Of a stretch of DNA of 64,000 nt, positions 1 through 9,035 are shown one piece after another. The position numbers and the translations under genes are program-made. A model generated the notes under the pieces. It had not been told where the DNA came from. It ran no database searches and was given only the letters and a program-made list of their open reading frames with translations. Origin of the DNA: Chryseobacterium soli (GTDB taxonomy: Bacteria > Bacteroidota > Bacteroidia > Flavobacteriales > Weeksellaceae). Each line of letters opens with the position of its first letter. Positions within the stretch are counted from its first letter, which is position 1. The stretch is taken from NCBI RefSeq assembly GCF_000737705.1, contig NZ_JPRH01000008.1, forward strand, positions 245,285 to 309,284. The letters are read 5' to 3'.

Positions 1-21
1 CTAATCAAAAAATAAATTATT

Positions 22-189
22 ATGCAAAAATTAACCTTATACAGTATTTCAATACTAAGTTTATTGTTACTATCAAGTTGTGAAGCAGTAGAGACGGTTT
101 TCAAAGCAGGAATGTGGTGGGGAATTATCGTAGTTTGCGCCATTGTAGTCATACTTTTATTAATATTTTCGAAGGGTAAAAACTCTTAA
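22..189 (+). CDS. Small lipoprotein with one membrane helix (55 aa)
   Basis: A 55-residue reading frame opens with an ATG and encodes a lipoprotein signal peptide ending in LLSSC (Cys20). A short polar linker (EAVETVFKAG) follows, then one strongly hydrophobic helix (about residues 30-48) and a basic tail, GKNS. The predicted product is lipid-anchored and crosses or enters the membrane. I recall very similar tiny proteins in other Bacteroidota, with no known function. It ends nine bases before the topoisomerase gene, so the two are probably co-transcribed. No catalytic motif is visible. The frame is real by composition and by its clean lipobox; the function is unknown. Confidence 0.75.
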   Translation: MQKLTLYSISILSLLLLSSCEAVETVFKAGMWWGIIVVCAIVVILLLIFSKGKNS

Positions 190-198
190 CCATTTTTT

Positions 199-1305
199 AT
201 GGAGAAGAATGCAGACTTACAGATTATTTCCCGTCTGAAACCTTCAAAAATCGTCAAAATTATGAAGGATCCGGAAGCTTCTGCAAAGGCGGTACATCTT
301 GTATATACCACCGATGCAGAAACAGCCGGTATCACCAGAAAGAAAACAGGAAAGAAATATTCTTATTTCAAGGAAGGTGAAAAGATCAGGGATAAGGAAG
401 AAATCACGCGTATCAACAAACTGGTTATTCCGCCTGCATGGGAGAATGTATGGATCTGTGCTTTGGATAACGGCCATCTCCAGGCCACCGGGCTCGATGC
501 CAAAATGCGTAAGCAATACCGCTATCACCCACTGTGGAGCGCTTTAAGAAATCACACAAAGTTTTACCGGATGCTTCAGTTTGGGTATGCTCTTCCGGAA
601 ATACGTCTTCATCTGGAAAAGGATCTTGCGATAAGAAATTTAGAAAAAAGAAAAATTCTGGCTCTTATTGTGAGTCTGATGCAGCGTACCAACATCCGTA
701 TTGGAAACAATGCTTACGAAAAGCTTTACGGCTCATTCGGGCTTACCACTTTAAAGGATAAACATGTTCAGATTAACGGACAGAAAATTACTTTTTCTTT
801 TAAGGGTAAAAAGGGAATCATGCATCATATTGACCTGAAGAGTAAAAGGCTGGCAAAGCTGGTTCAGAAATGCAGAGAAATCCCTGGAAAGGAACTTTTC
901 CAATATATTGATGAGGAGGGAACACGGCATTCTATAGATTCAGGAATGGTGAATGAGTATATCAAAGAGATCAGCGGCGAAGATTTTACGGCTAAAGATT
1001 TCCGTACGTGGTCCGGAACAGTGAATGCTTTTATCGCTTTTAAGGAAATCGGATATGCAGAAAATAATACTGAATATAAAAAGAAAGTAAAAGAAGCACT
1101 GGAAATAGTGGCTTCCCATCTCGGAAATACCAGCACGGTGTGCAGGAAATATTATGTTCATCCGCTGGTGATCAACCTGTATGAAAACAACACCATCAAA
1201 AAATATTTTGATGAACTGGAACAAATAGAGGAAAATGACGGTAAGGCGGATTTAACCCACGAGGAAAAACTGGTACTTAAGATTCTTGAAAATGAAAAAA
1301 TGTAA
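199..1305 (+). CDS. DNA topoisomerase IB (poxvirus/bacterial type)
   Basis: This enzyme relaxes supercoiled DNA by nicking one strand through a 3'-phosphotyrosine link. The 368-residue length is normal for bacterial type IB enzymes. The N-terminal DNA-binding part includes INKLVIPPAWENVWI (72-86) and a TGLDAKMRKQYRYHP motif (97-111). The catalytic residues can be placed by comparison with the vaccinia enzyme: Arg167 in NIRIGN, Lys204/205 in FKGKKG, Arg269 in KDFRTWSGT, Asn310 in HLGNTS, and the nucleophile Tyr319 in CRKYYVHP. All are intact. ATG start at 199, just after the small lipoprotein gene, with which it probably shares a transcript. Chromosomal copies in Bacteroidota are common and usually non-essential. 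Confidence 0.95.
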   Translation: MEKNADLQIISRLKPSKIVKIMKDPEASAKAVHLVYTTDAETAGITRKKTGKKYSYFKEGEKIRDKEEITRINKLVIPPAWENVWICALDNGHLQATGLDAKMRKQYRYHPLWSALRNHTKFYRMLQFGYALPEIRLHLEKDLAIRNLEKRKILALIVSLMQRTNIRIGNNAYEKLYGSFGLTTLKDKHVQINGQKITFSFKGKKGIMHHIDLKSKRLAKLVQKCREIPGKELFQYIDEEGTRHSIDSGMVNEYIKEISGEDFTAKDFRTWSGTVNAFIAFKEIGYAENNTEYKKKVKEALEIVASHLGNTSTVCRKYYVHPLVINLYENNTIKKYFDELEQIEENDGKADLTHEEKLVLKILENEKM

Positions 1306-1323
1306 TCCTGATTTTTAATAGTA

Positions 1324-2232
1324 TTACAGTACATCATGCATTACCTCACCGTATTGTTTATTATTTAAAAACCGCTGTCTATACTCTTTAGGCGTAATTC
1401 CTGCTACTCTTTTAAAAAGCTGCGTAAAGTGGGAAGCAGTATGGAAATTAAGTTCATACGCAATCTCCGCAATATCTCTACTGGAATGAAGCAGTGCTTT
1501 GCTGTAGTTGATATCAATTTCATTGATCCATTGTTTAGGAGACTTCTGCGTTACATTTTTTACACATTTATTGAGGTAGTTTTCTGTGACGGATAATTTG
1601 TCTGCATAAAAGGCTACCCTTTTTTCTTCAATATGATATTTAAATAAAAGATCACGGAACTGCAGCGAAAGTTCCATAGAACGGGTTGCTGCTTTATGTG
1701 TTCCGTCTAAATCGGTATGGAGCATTTTCACTAAAATAAGATGGAGCATGGTAATAAGAACTTCATTTACGTCCAGGTTATTCAATAAAAATTCCTGTTC
1801 CATAATCAGGAGAAGCTGGGTAATGGTTCCATAAGTAAGTGCATCCAGCGTAAGAAAAGGATTCATAAAAAAAATACTGGTCTTATGTTTTGGCAGTTCC
1901 TGTTCGGATAAGATGCTGTTTTCATAGGCCAGAAAAAAACCTTCAATATCATCAGATAATTCTAGGGTTGCGGTAATGGTTCCCTGTTTTATAAAAATAA
2001 CTCCTCCCTTCTCGGCATCATATTCCTCATTCTCCAGATACTGCTTGATGTGTCCGTTGGTCACAAAGATGATAAAGTTAAAAGTGGTACGGTATGGAAT
2101 AACCGGCATCAGGATCCCTTTAAGATAATTTTCGAGCCTATAAAGCTGGACATCCGCATTATTGGCCAATATTTTCTCCGTAATATTAGGGAGAAATAAT
2201 TTTTTATACTGAAAATTGGAAAGTACTTCCAT
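1324..2232 (-). CDS. AraC-family transcriptional regulator
   Basis: The 302-residue protein has a cupin-like N-terminal sensor (about 40-130, with FIKQGTITATLEL) and a C-terminal AraC double helix-turn-helix (about 195-295). The signature AEIAYELNFHTASHFTQLFK is followed by RVAGITPKEYRQRF. It lies directly downstream of, and in the same orientation as, the TonB receptor that closes the urease block. A -7-like element (minus-strand TAAATTTG, 2264-2271) stands 32 bases before its ATG, so it probably has its own promoter. Position suggests control of the neighbouring receptor or urease genes, but that is inference. The sensed ligand is unknown. Confidence 0.9.
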   Translation of the reverse strand: MEVLSNFQYKKLFLPNITEKILANNADVQLYRLENYLKGILMPVIPYRTTFNFIIFVTNGHIKQYLENEEYDAEKGGVIFIKQGTITATLELSDDIEGFFLAYENSILSEQELPKHKTSIFFMNPFLTLDALTYGTITQLLLIMEQEFLLNNLDVNEVLITMLHLILVKMLHTDLDGTHKAATRSMELSLQFRDLLFKYHIEEKRVAFYADKLSVTENYLNKCVKNVTQKSPKQWINEIDINYSKALLHSSRDIAEIAYELNFHTASHFTQLFKRVAGITPKEYRQRFLNNKQYGEVMHDVL

Positions 2233-2276
2233 ATCCTTGGTTGTAAATTATTTAAGGGTTATACAAATTTAAAGTA

Positions 2277-2294
2277 AACGGGCCAAAGCCCGTT
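2277..2294. repeat. GGGC-CAAA-GCCC palindromic repeat
   Basis: A perfect 7-bp inverted repeat, AACGGGC / GCCCGTT, with loop CAAA. It lies between the 3' end of the TonB receptor gene and the AraC gene. A near-identical palindrome occurs at 51785-51804. It could act as a transcript-stabilising or terminating hairpin after the receptor gene, or it may be a dispersed REP-like element. Confidence 0.7.
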
Positions 2295-2322
2295 ATTGTT
2301 GATCTTATTTTTGTCTTTAATT

Positions 2323-4575
2323 TTAGAATTTATAATACACGCCCATTTTGATTCCGAAAGGGTTTCCCGGGGTGTAAGTAAGGTCTGTAACAGACTGCTG
2401 TTCGTTTCTCAATTGGGTTTCTGTGGCGAATTGGGCTTCATTCCATTGTACATTGAAAAGGTTATTCACCTGCAGGTTGGCACCCCATTTCGGACGGTTA
2501 TAGGAAAGCATCAGATCATTCACAAAATAGGCTTTTGTGCGGATGCTGTTATCTTCAACAGCTGGTCTGGCCCCTAAATAACGGTACTGCAGCCCTAAAG
2601 AGAAACCATTCAGAAAATCCCAGTTTACTGATCCAGTGCTGGTAACAACCGGTGCAAGAGGCACATAATCTTCTCCTTTCTGTTCTTCAACAAATCTTGC
2701 GTGGGAATAATTAATATCTGCATTCAGGTAAAAGTTTTCAATCGGCTGAAAACGGACTCCCAAGTCAGCTCCATAGCGTCTGGATTTTCCGGAAGGTTCT
2801 ACAACGGCATCATCTCCTACATACACAAACTCCTGCTGTAAAGACATATACCATAACGCAGGGGTAATGATCAGCGATTTCAAAGGATGCAGCCTTACAC
2901 CCAGATCTCCGCCTATAGAATATGGCAATGTTTTGTCTCCGTTATTCTGAACAACCACTCTGATGTCATTGGAGTGGAATCCCATTCCGGTTTTCAGAAA
3001 CCACATCACTTTGTCGCTGGTTGTATATGAAAAATTAAGCTTCGGACTTAATCTTGTTGCTTCTGTTGACTGTCCGGAAGGCAGTTGTTCAGGATCCAGC
3101 AGATTATGCATGTTGAAAATAAAATGATCGACTCTCAAAGCAGGATTTATCGTCCATTTTCCAGTTTTCCAGATGAGTCCGGAATAAGCATGCAGATTGG
3201 TTTCTGTTCCGTTGACATCAGACAGTTTATCTAACAGCAAATCTCTGTGATAGACGTGATTCAGCTGCAACGTATTAATATCATCATTTCTGAAACCCAC
3301 CCCGGAAATCCAGTCCAGTGTTCCGTTTCCAACAGAGAAATTCTTTGTATATTTCATTTCAGTTCCATAGATATTTCTTCCGTCTGTCTGCTGAATCTCG
3401 TCGCCATGGTCTTTATCTTTTAGGTAAAAAGTAAAATCCGAATATAAATTAAAGTTATACTTTGAATACCATCCCATAACATCGATGTGCTCTGAAGATG
3501 AAATGATATGTTTATAATTCATCTGAAGGTTGGTGCGCGAGGTACTTCCGCCTTCTGTAGGATCTATACTTCCCCATCTTCCAATAATTCCTTCATCTAC
3601 GGCACGTTCCGGAATCTGTCCGGAAGCATTCCATGAGGAATTGAACGTGGAAAACTGGATATTAAAGTAATCCCGGTCTGTAATCCACTGGTTGTATTTC
3701 CCGAAAATATTCACCCGGTTAAAGTTCTGCTTTACATCAAAAGGTCCGTCTGAATAATTGTATTCTGCCGCTACATAAGCTCCTTTTCTTCCTGCTGCAT
3801 CGTTAAGAATATTGAACATCCCCAATACTCTTTTGGAATTGAAAGATCCCCCTTCTAGCTTTACCATACTGTTTTTCAGCTTGTCATAGGTCTGGAAATC
3901 CACATAGCCTGCCGTATCAAAATCTCCGCGGTCCATATAATAAGCACCTTTTCCAAAGTCGATATTATTAACGGTTTCCGGGATAACAAAATGAAGATCT
4001 GAATATCCCTGTCCATGGGCATGAGATACGATATTCACAGGCATTCCGTCTACATTTACACTTACATCTGTTCCATGATCGGCATCAAAACCCCTCAGAA
4101 AAAGCTGTTCTGCTTTTCCGCCACCTGCATGTTGTGCTATAAATAATCCGGGAACTTTACGAAGCAGGTCCTGCGCTGAATTCACCGGAAACTTGTTAAG
4201 ATCGACTTTGGTAATTGCCGATAAAAATGAGCTGTGGCTGATGGCTACTTCAGAGATCTGAAAAGGTTTATGCTGTAAAAAAACAACTTTATTCTTATCC
4301 TCATCACTGGTGATTACCCATTGTATATTTTCATATCCCTGATGGCTGATAACGAGGGTATCCGGGAATGATTTTACAGCAAGTGTTAAAGATCCGTCGG
4401 TTCCTGAATGCGCATGGTTGCTTCCATGATCAAACAAAACCAAAGCATCTGCAATAGGAAATTTATCGTCTGCATCTTTAATGACCAGCTGTTTTTCTGA
4501 TGGTGTTTCCTGAGCTGAAATATGCCCATTGATAGAAACAGCAAGAACAGCGACCATTATTTTAGTTATTTTCAT
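2323..4575 (-). CDS. TonB-dependent receptor, His-rich, probable metal (nickel) uptake
   Basis: A 750-residue outer-membrane receptor. It has a signal peptide (1-21, ending HISAQ), a carboxypeptidase-regulatory-like domain (about 28-105), a plug (about 110-230) and a 22-strand-type barrel ending in the terminal aromatic GVYYKF. Histidines are concentrated at the entrance side: H50, H54 and H56 in DHGSNHAHSG, H149, H167 in RGFDADHGTD, and H185/H187 in NIVSHAHGQG. From family knowledge, receptors with RGF-DHGTD and a VDGMPVN-HGHGQG plug belong to a metal-type group. The gene starts 24 bases after the urea transporter gene ends, so it probably closes the urease operon. Nickel as substrate is inferred from that context; zinc or cobalt are alternatives. 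Confidence 0.85.
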   Translation of the reverse strand: MKITKIMVAVLAVSINGHISAQETPSEKQLVIKDADDKFPIADALVLFDHGSNHAHSGTDGSLTLAVKSFPDTLVISHQGYENIQWVITSDEDKNKVVFLQHKPFQISEVAISHSSFLSAITKVDLNKFPVNSAQDLLRKVPGLFIAQHAGGGKAEQLFLRGFDADHGTDVSVNVDGMPVNIVSHAHGQGYSDLHFVIPETVNNIDFGKGAYYMDRGDFDTAGYVDFQTYDKLKNSMVKLEGGSFNSKRVLGMFNILNDAAGRKGAYVAAEYNYSDGPFDVKQNFNRVNIFGKYNQWITDRDYFNIQFSTFNSSWNASGQIPERAVDEGIIGRWGSIDPTEGGSTSRTNLQMNYKHIISSSEHIDVMGWYSKYNFNLYSDFTFYLKDKDHGDEIQQTDGRNIYGTEMKYTKNFSVGNGTLDWISGVGFRNDDINTLQLNHVYHRDLLLDKLSDVNGTETNLHAYSGLIWKTGKWTINPALRVDHFIFNMHNLLDPEQLPSGQSTEATRLSPKLNFSYTTSDKVMWFLKTGMGFHSNDIRVVVQNNGDKTLPYSIGGDLGVRLHPLKSLIITPALWYMSLQQEFVYVGDDAVVEPSGKSRRYGADLGVRFQPIENFYLNADINYSHARFVEEQKGEDYVPLAPVVTSTGSVNWDFLNGFSLGLQYRYLGARPAVEDNSIRTKAYFVNDLMLSYNRPKWGANLQVNNLFNVQWNEAQFATETQLRNEQQSVTDLTYTPGNPFGIKMGVYYKF

Positions 4576-4599
4576 TGATTTTCTATATAATGTTTAGGA

Positions 4600-5490
4600 T
4601 TACTTTTTTGTTTTTGAAAGAAAAAGTTTTTGAATAAGCAGGGTAATCCACGTTCCTGCTACAAAAGGAAATGTAAGGACTCCCCCTACTTCACTGAGTA
4701 CATTATGATCGATCAATATATCATCAATAATCACCGTAATTACGACTGCTAACAACACCCATATTCCGTCGGTTTTTTTGAAACCTGAAAAGACAATAGC
4801 TGAAAGTACCGCATTGAATCCGAATAGCCCCAGATGGATTTCATCAATGGCTTCCCCGTTCACATGGGAAATATATGCCCCCAATACTGATCCGGCAAGT
4901 CCATAAAGAGCCGCAGCGGGAGAACTGATGAAAACCGCGATGAAGAAAATAATCCCTGAAAGCACTCCACCCTGGAAAATCACTTCCCCGAAGCCATTGG
5001 TGCAGGTTAAAAAATCATCATAATCTGACGGTTCTACAGCTGCTGACATCATTTCCGAAGGCGGAATCTGCGTAAAATGGTGCAGTACAAACACACAAAC
5101 CCAGGTGATGATGATAAAAGGGAAAGTAAATACCGGAATTTTATTTTTAATAAAGAAATGCTGAATCACTGTAGCCAATGCTCCGCCTACGATGATAAGA
5201 AGCCATATGACGATGGTGGTCTGAAACACAAAAGAAAGAGCAACGCCTACCAGTGCTGCACTGAAGCCATATAATCCGGCATTAATTTCAGATTGATCAT
5301 ATTTAAGCATCATTGCAGTATAGGTTCCGGCAGCTGTAGATAACAGAACGGCAATACCGCCCTGCCAGCTTCCCATAAAAATACCGATCAGAAACAGAAG
5401 GCCTGTCCATCTGTTTTCCTGAAGCATAATTTGTCCGATTCCCTTTAAAACATTGTCAATAAAAGGGATTTTGTTAAAAAATTTATCCAT
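4600..5490 (-). CDS. Urea transporter (UT/SLC14-like channel)
   Basis: The gene encodes 296 residues from the ATG at 5490; a longer frame would need a GTG at 5514. The protein is almost entirely hydrophobic, with two similar halves. Each half carries the family pattern: LYGFSAALVGVALSF near residue 80 and LGLFGFNAVLSAIVFSG near residue 225. Those halves form the paired pore of UT channels, which let urea diffuse through the inner membrane. It lies among urease genes, so it presumably feeds external urea to cytoplasmic urease. Residues 146-172 form a less hydrophobic loop with CTNGFGEV. The neighbour downstream is the TonB receptor, and a repeat-rich spacer (5501-5608) lies upstream. Confidence 0.88.
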   Translation of the reverse strand: MDKFFNKIPFIDNVLKGIGQIMLQENRWTGLLFLIGIFMGSWQGGIAVLLSTAAGTYTAMMLKYDQSEINAGLYGFSAALVGVALSFVFQTTIVIWLLIIVGGALATVIQHFFIKNKIPVFTFPFIIITWVCVFVLHHFTQIPPSEMMSAAVEPSDYDDFLTCTNGFGEVIFQGGVLSGIIFFIAVFISSPAAALYGLAGSVLGAYISHVNGEAIDEIHLGLFGFNAVLSAIVFSGFKKTDGIWVLLAVVITVIIDDILIDHNVLSEVGGVLTFPFVAGTWITLLIQKLFLSKTKK

Positions 5491-5500
5491 ATTAGTTTTT

Positions 5501-5608
5501 GTATAATGTATCACTTATAATGTAAAATGTATATTGTATTGATGATAGAGAACCGAAAGCCAAGAATCAAAAACTGACAACTGGCAACTGGCAACAAACA
5601 ACTGATAC
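5501..5608. repeat. Degenerate word-like repeat tract
   Basis: The spacer between the urea transporter and UreH-like genes is built of short recurring words: TATAATGTA, then AATGTAAAATGTAT, then purine-rich GATAGAGAACCGAAAGCC, then repeats of CAACTGGCAACTGGCAAC. AATGTAAAATGTAT also occurs near 51720. The style is the same as at 21843-22027 and 45210-45270. No coding frame crosses it. Confidence 0.65.
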
Positions 5609-5614
5609 CTTTTC

Positions 5615-6316
5615 CTACCATCCTAAAAAGACCATTCCTATTCCGCAGACCGTTACCACTGCGCCGCTTACGACTCCCATGTAACGTTCCAGTTTTTCGG
5701 TGTTGAATAAGCTGGAATATCCGTAACGTCCCAGAAGCACCATTCCGAGCATCGTTAAAACCGTCGTGATCGTGAAAGAGGTAACCAGCACCACAATTTC
5801 CGTCATGGAATGTTTAACTCCTGAATAAAACAGCAGCGGAATTAAAGGTTCGCTTGGCCCCATTACAAAGATCATAAAAAGGACCAGTGGAGTCACTTTT
5901 ATTCTTTTCTGAGACATCACCATTTCTGTATGGTTGTGCTCATACACATATACCTCATCACCCATCACGTCAAAATGCTTATGAGGCTTATTCCGGATGG
6001 CCTGAACTAGGCCATAGATAAGGTAAATTCCACCAACGATCAGCAGTGCCCATCCTGAAAAATTACCTCTCAAATCCTGAAACCATGAAATTTTATTCAG
6101 CTGCCATCCTAAGAAAACACCTATAAATCCTAATATCAGGGAACTCATTACGTGTCCGAATCCGCAGATTACCGTTAGCACGGCCGTTCTCATTCCGCTC
6201 CAGTTTTTCGATTTTGAAAGAACGATAAACGGCAGATAGTGATCCGGTCCGGAAGCCGTATGTATAAAACTTATAGAAACAGCACTTAGCAAAAGTGCCC
6301 AAATAGTAGTATCCAT
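5615..6316 (-). CDS. UreH-like nickel/cobalt permease family membrane protein
   Basis: The 233-residue protein has about six membrane helices. A first-helix signature, HTASGPDH (H19 to H26), resembles the HX4DH nickel-binding motif of NiCoT and UreH permeases but is one residue longer. A second motif, CGFGHVMSS (H55), matches the second-helix histidine of that family. The central polar loop is rich in potential ligands: H112 and H114 in KPHKHFD, H127 and H129 in EHNHTE. A late motif, FVMGPSEPLIPLL, is also typical of UreH/HupE-like proteins. It is encoded 14 bases after ureD, inside the urease block, so nickel import for urease is the likely role. Confidence 0.8.
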   Translation of the reverse strand: MDTTIWALLLSAVSISFIHTASGPDHYLPFIVLSKSKNWSGMRTAVLTVICGFGHVMSSLILGFIGVFLGWQLNKISWFQDLRGNFSGWALLIVGGIYLIYGLVQAIRNKPHKHFDVMGDEVYVYEHNHTEMVMSQKRIKVTPLVLFMIFVMGPSEPLIPLLFYSGVKHSMTEIVVLVTSFTITTVLTMLGMVLLGRYGYSSLFNTEKLERYMGVVSGAVVTVCGIGMVFLGW

Positions 6317-6330
6317 TTCTTAAATTATTT

Positions 6331-7119
6331 TTATTCTAATGCCCAGAGAATCTCCTGAACATACAGGAAAAAGTTATACATAATTTCTCCGCCGTGTCCC
6401 AATGCCCGGATGACAAAACCATCGTTTTCCATTGCCGATACCCCGATTTCCATTTCTTCATGATGGGCTTCTGCAGCCTTATACATCATTTCTACCAGGT
6501 TTGTTTTGTCAACATTCTCCTTCGTACTGTAAAAAATAAGTGTTCCCTGATGGGTATATTCCTCCAGATTTCCTATACTGCTGATAGGAATTACTTCCGG
6601 CTGTATCAATACATTATCTTTAACAATTAATTGATCCCCATGATAGATTTCCATGATGTTTTGAAACCTTTTTAGTTTAAAAACCTCTCCGTAATGCTTT
6701 CTTCCGCAGGTAATAATTTCACTGATGATAATCTGGCTGTTGTTTCCAATATGAATCTTCGCTTTGCTTTTAAAGTTTGAATCTTCATGCGGAACCACGG
6801 GATGCGGAACATAGGCAAATGAAGTATCATCCTGCATGGAGATCGTCATCTCCTGTAGTGCCTTATCCTTCATATTAAACAGCCTTTGATACGACTGCGA
6901 CTGCAGCTGCAGCGAGGATCCTTTTTCCAGAGCAATATCCAGATGGTAATGGTCGCCATCCAGAATTCCCGGGGAAGAACTCATGATCATCTGGTAGAGT
7001 TTGCCGTCATTTTTACGCTGCCCTACAGAAACTACCCGGAAAGGCAGCGTTACGTACAGGTCTTTTACATACGATTTTCCTTCTTTGTATCCGGCCGTAA
7101 TTTTTAAGTGGCTGTCCAT
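6331..7119 (-). CDS. ureD: Urease accessory protein UreD
   Basis: UreD (UreH in some species) binds apo-urease and recruits UreF and UreG for nickel insertion. The 262-residue length is normal. Family features are visible: an N-terminal beta-rich part with LQLQSQSYQRLFNMK (about 72-86), HPVVPHEDSNF (about 108-118), and the conserved region CGRKHYGEVFKLKRF. The ATG at 7119 directly abuts the stop codon of ureG, so the two are translationally close. Gene order ureE-ureF-ureG-ureD is conserved among Bacteroidota and many other bacteria. Confidence 0.93.
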   Translation of the reverse strand: MDSHLKITAGYKEGKSYVKDLYVTLPFRVVSVGQRKNDGKLYQMIMSSSPGILDGDHYHLDIALEKGSSLQLQSQSYQRLFNMKDKALQEMTISMQDDTSFAYVPHPVVPHEDSNFKSKAKIHIGNNSQIIISEIITCGRKHYGEVFKLKRFQNIMEIYHGDQLIVKDNVLIQPEVIPISSIGNLEEYTHQGTLIFYSTKENVDKTNLVEMMYKAAEAHHEEMEIGVSAMENDGFVIRALGHGGEIMYNFFLYVQEILWALE

Positions 7120-7758
7120 TTATCGTACGAGATTCGGTTCTTCACATTCTTCCAGAAGTGCATATTTTTTGATCCATCCGATCACTTTGTCCAGTCCTTC
7201 GTCCGTTTTCAGGTTGGTAAATACAAAAGGACTTCCTCCTCTCATTCTTCTGGCATCTCTTTCCATCACTTCAAGACTGGCTCCCACATGAGGCGCAAGA
7301 TCTATTTTATTAATGATCAATAAATCTGATCTGGTGATTCCCGGACCTCCTTTTCTCGGTATTTTTTCTCCTTCTGCAACATCAATGATAAAAATGCTTA
7401 CATCTGCAAGATCAGGACTGAAGGTTGCTGATAAATTATCACCACCGCTTTCAATAAGGATCATTTCAATTTCAGGAAAACGTGCAGCCAGTTCGTCTAC
7501 AGCTTCGAGGTTCATACTTGCATCTTCACGAATAGCGGTATGAGGGCATCCTCCTGTTTCTACCCCAATAATTCTGTCGTGGGGAAGCAGGCTGTTCTTC
7601 GCCATAAATTCTGCATCTTCCTTGGTGTAAATATCATTCGTGATTACTCCAAGATTATATTCTCCAAACATTTTTCTGCTTAATCGTTCCAGTAATGCTG
7701 TTTTTCCTGAACCTACAGGTCCGGCTACTCCTATTTTGATATACTTTCTATTTTCCAT
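7120..7758 (-). CDS. ureG: Urease accessory GTPase UreG
   Basis: UreG is the SIMIBI GTPase that carries nickel and powers its delivery to urease. The P-loop is GPVGSGKT (13-20). The nickel-binding Cys-Pro-His motif is at 71-73 ([11 protein letters not shown]), followed by the switch region [13 protein letters not shown] and the guanine-specificity motif NKIDLAP. The 212-residue protein lacks the His-rich N-terminal extension found in some UreGs, so nickel storage must lie elsewhere. It sits between ureF (73-base gap) and ureD (abutting). Confidence 0.97.
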   Translation of the reverse strand: MENRKYIKIGVAGPVGSGKTALLERLSRKMFGEYNLGVITNDIYTKEDAEFMAKNSLLPHDRIIGVETGGCPHTAIREDASMNLEAVDELAARFPEIEMILIESGGDNLSATFSPDLADVSIFIIDVAEGEKIPRKGGPGITRSDLLIINKIDLAPHVGASLEVMERDARRMRGGSPFVFTNLKTDEGLDKVIGWIKKYALLEECEEPNLVR

Positions 7759-7831
7759 TTTTTTTAATTTTATATTGTTCTTTTTGGTTATCCCTACTAT
7801 AACTATTCTTTTCTCTTTTTATCCCTTTTCA

Positions 7832-8530
7832 TTAAGACATATACAGTCTCGAATACAAATTCTCATGCTGCATGCACCTGATATCGAAAGAAGTATTGCA
7901 AAGTCCTACCAGATCCCTTTCGAGTTCAATGGTTTCCAATACCGTTTTTTCCATTACGGAATACATTGAGAATAAAATATCCTGTCCGTCCAGCTGTCCG
8001 AGCGGAACCAGTTTTACGGCATTGGTGATCATTCCTGCCACAGAAGTATAATAAAATCCCAAAAGGGCTTCATGCAGTGGCATCTTCATCAATCCTGCAT
8101 ACATTCCAAATACGATACAGTAGTGGGAACTGGCTTCGCGGTTAGAAACTGCTTTTTCATAGGCTTCCATAAGCGGAAAATTTTCTTTTCTTTTGAAAAT
8201 CTTAATCAGACGCAATCCCAGTTTCTGGCTTGCCTGGCGGATTTCTCTGGGACATTTCAAGGCATTGCATTCTCTGTCCAGTTCCAGGAGTAATGCTAAA
8301 TCTTCATTTTGCACTGCCTCATAGGCCAGTTTTACAAAAGCCCCGTCATTGTATTTAAGGTTATGCTGAAGCATATTCTCTACAAATTCTTTAGCGGTTA
8401 CTCTGTCGTGCACAATTTTTTTCTGTACATAGGTTTCTAATCCGTTAGAATGACTGTATCCTCCTATGGGCAACGTAGGATCCGAAAGATGTAAGAGTCC
8501 TGCCAGGAAATTCAAATTCATATTATTCAT
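7832..8530 (-). CDS. ureF: Urease accessory protein UreF
   Basis: UreF bridges UreD and UreG and acts as a fidelity factor for nickel loading. The all-helical 232-residue protein has the family start LLHLSDPTLPIGGYSHSNGL (about 11-30) and the conserved SNREASSHYCIVFG and YTSVAGMITNAVKLVPLGQ segments. The start ATG (8530) overlaps the end of ureE by eight bases, which indicates translational coupling. Confidence 0.95.
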   Translation of the reverse strand: MNNMNLNFLAGLLHLSDPTLPIGGYSHSNGLETYVQKKIVHDRVTAKEFVENMLQHNLKYNDGAFVKLAYEAVQNEDLALLLELDRECNALKCPREIRQASQKLGLRLIKIFKRKENFPLMEAYEKAVSNREASSHYCIVFGMYAGLMKMPLHEALLGFYYTSVAGMITNAVKLVPLGQLDGQDILFSMYSVMEKTVLETIELERDLVGLCNTSFDIRCMQHENLYSRLYMS

Positions 8531-9035
8531 CTTTTGAGGAAGCCATTTTTAATATTTTAGTAAAAATCGTAGATCCCAGACTTCCGTGTCCATGAGGTTC
8601 TACATTGGATTTAAGAAGATTGAGCAGTTTCACATGGTGTCTTTCCGGAGCAAATCCGCTTGCCTCCAGCCATCTGTACATCGGCATTTCAAACGGCAGT
8701 AAAACTTTATCTTCCTGAATGAAAAGGGGAATATGTTTGTTTCCTATTTCATAACATACGGTTCCCATTTCCAGCATGGAAGAAGGTGACATCACAATGG
8801 CTTCGGTTTCCAGAACATTCACCACGATGAGCTTTTCTTCATTTTCGAAAAGAACATCTCCTTCTCTTAACCGCTGTCCTTCTCTAAGGAATTTAATGGC
8901 TATCTCTTCTCCCGATCGGGTCTTTTTCCTTTGAATCCTCTTAGTGCACTCAAACCATTCCAGGTCCAGATAATCAATTGATCTTCCGTTAGCGGGATGC
9001 TCTGAAAATGTACCTATCGTTTCATTTATAATCAT
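8523..9035 (-). CDS. ureE: Urease accessory nickel metallochaperone UreE
   Basis: UreE hands nickel to UreG and urease. The 170-residue protein has the N-terminal peptide-binding domain (about 1-75) and the C-terminal metal-binding domain with YEIGNKHIPLFI; the His in GNKH corresponds to the conserved interface metal ligand. The C-terminus has only a short EPHGHG (about 146-151) rather than a long His-rich tail, so it is a delivery rather than a storage type. The ATG overlaps the stop of the upstream barrel gene by 4 bases. Confidence 0.93.
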   Translation of the reverse strand: MIINETIGTFSEHPANGRSIDYLDLEWFECTKRIQRKKTRSGEEIAIKFLREGQRLREGDVLFENEEKLIVVNVLETEAIVMSPSSMLEMGTVCYEIGNKHIPLFIQEDKVLLPFEMPMYRWLEASGFAPERHHVKLLNLLKSNVEPHGHGSLGSTIFTKILKMASSKDE

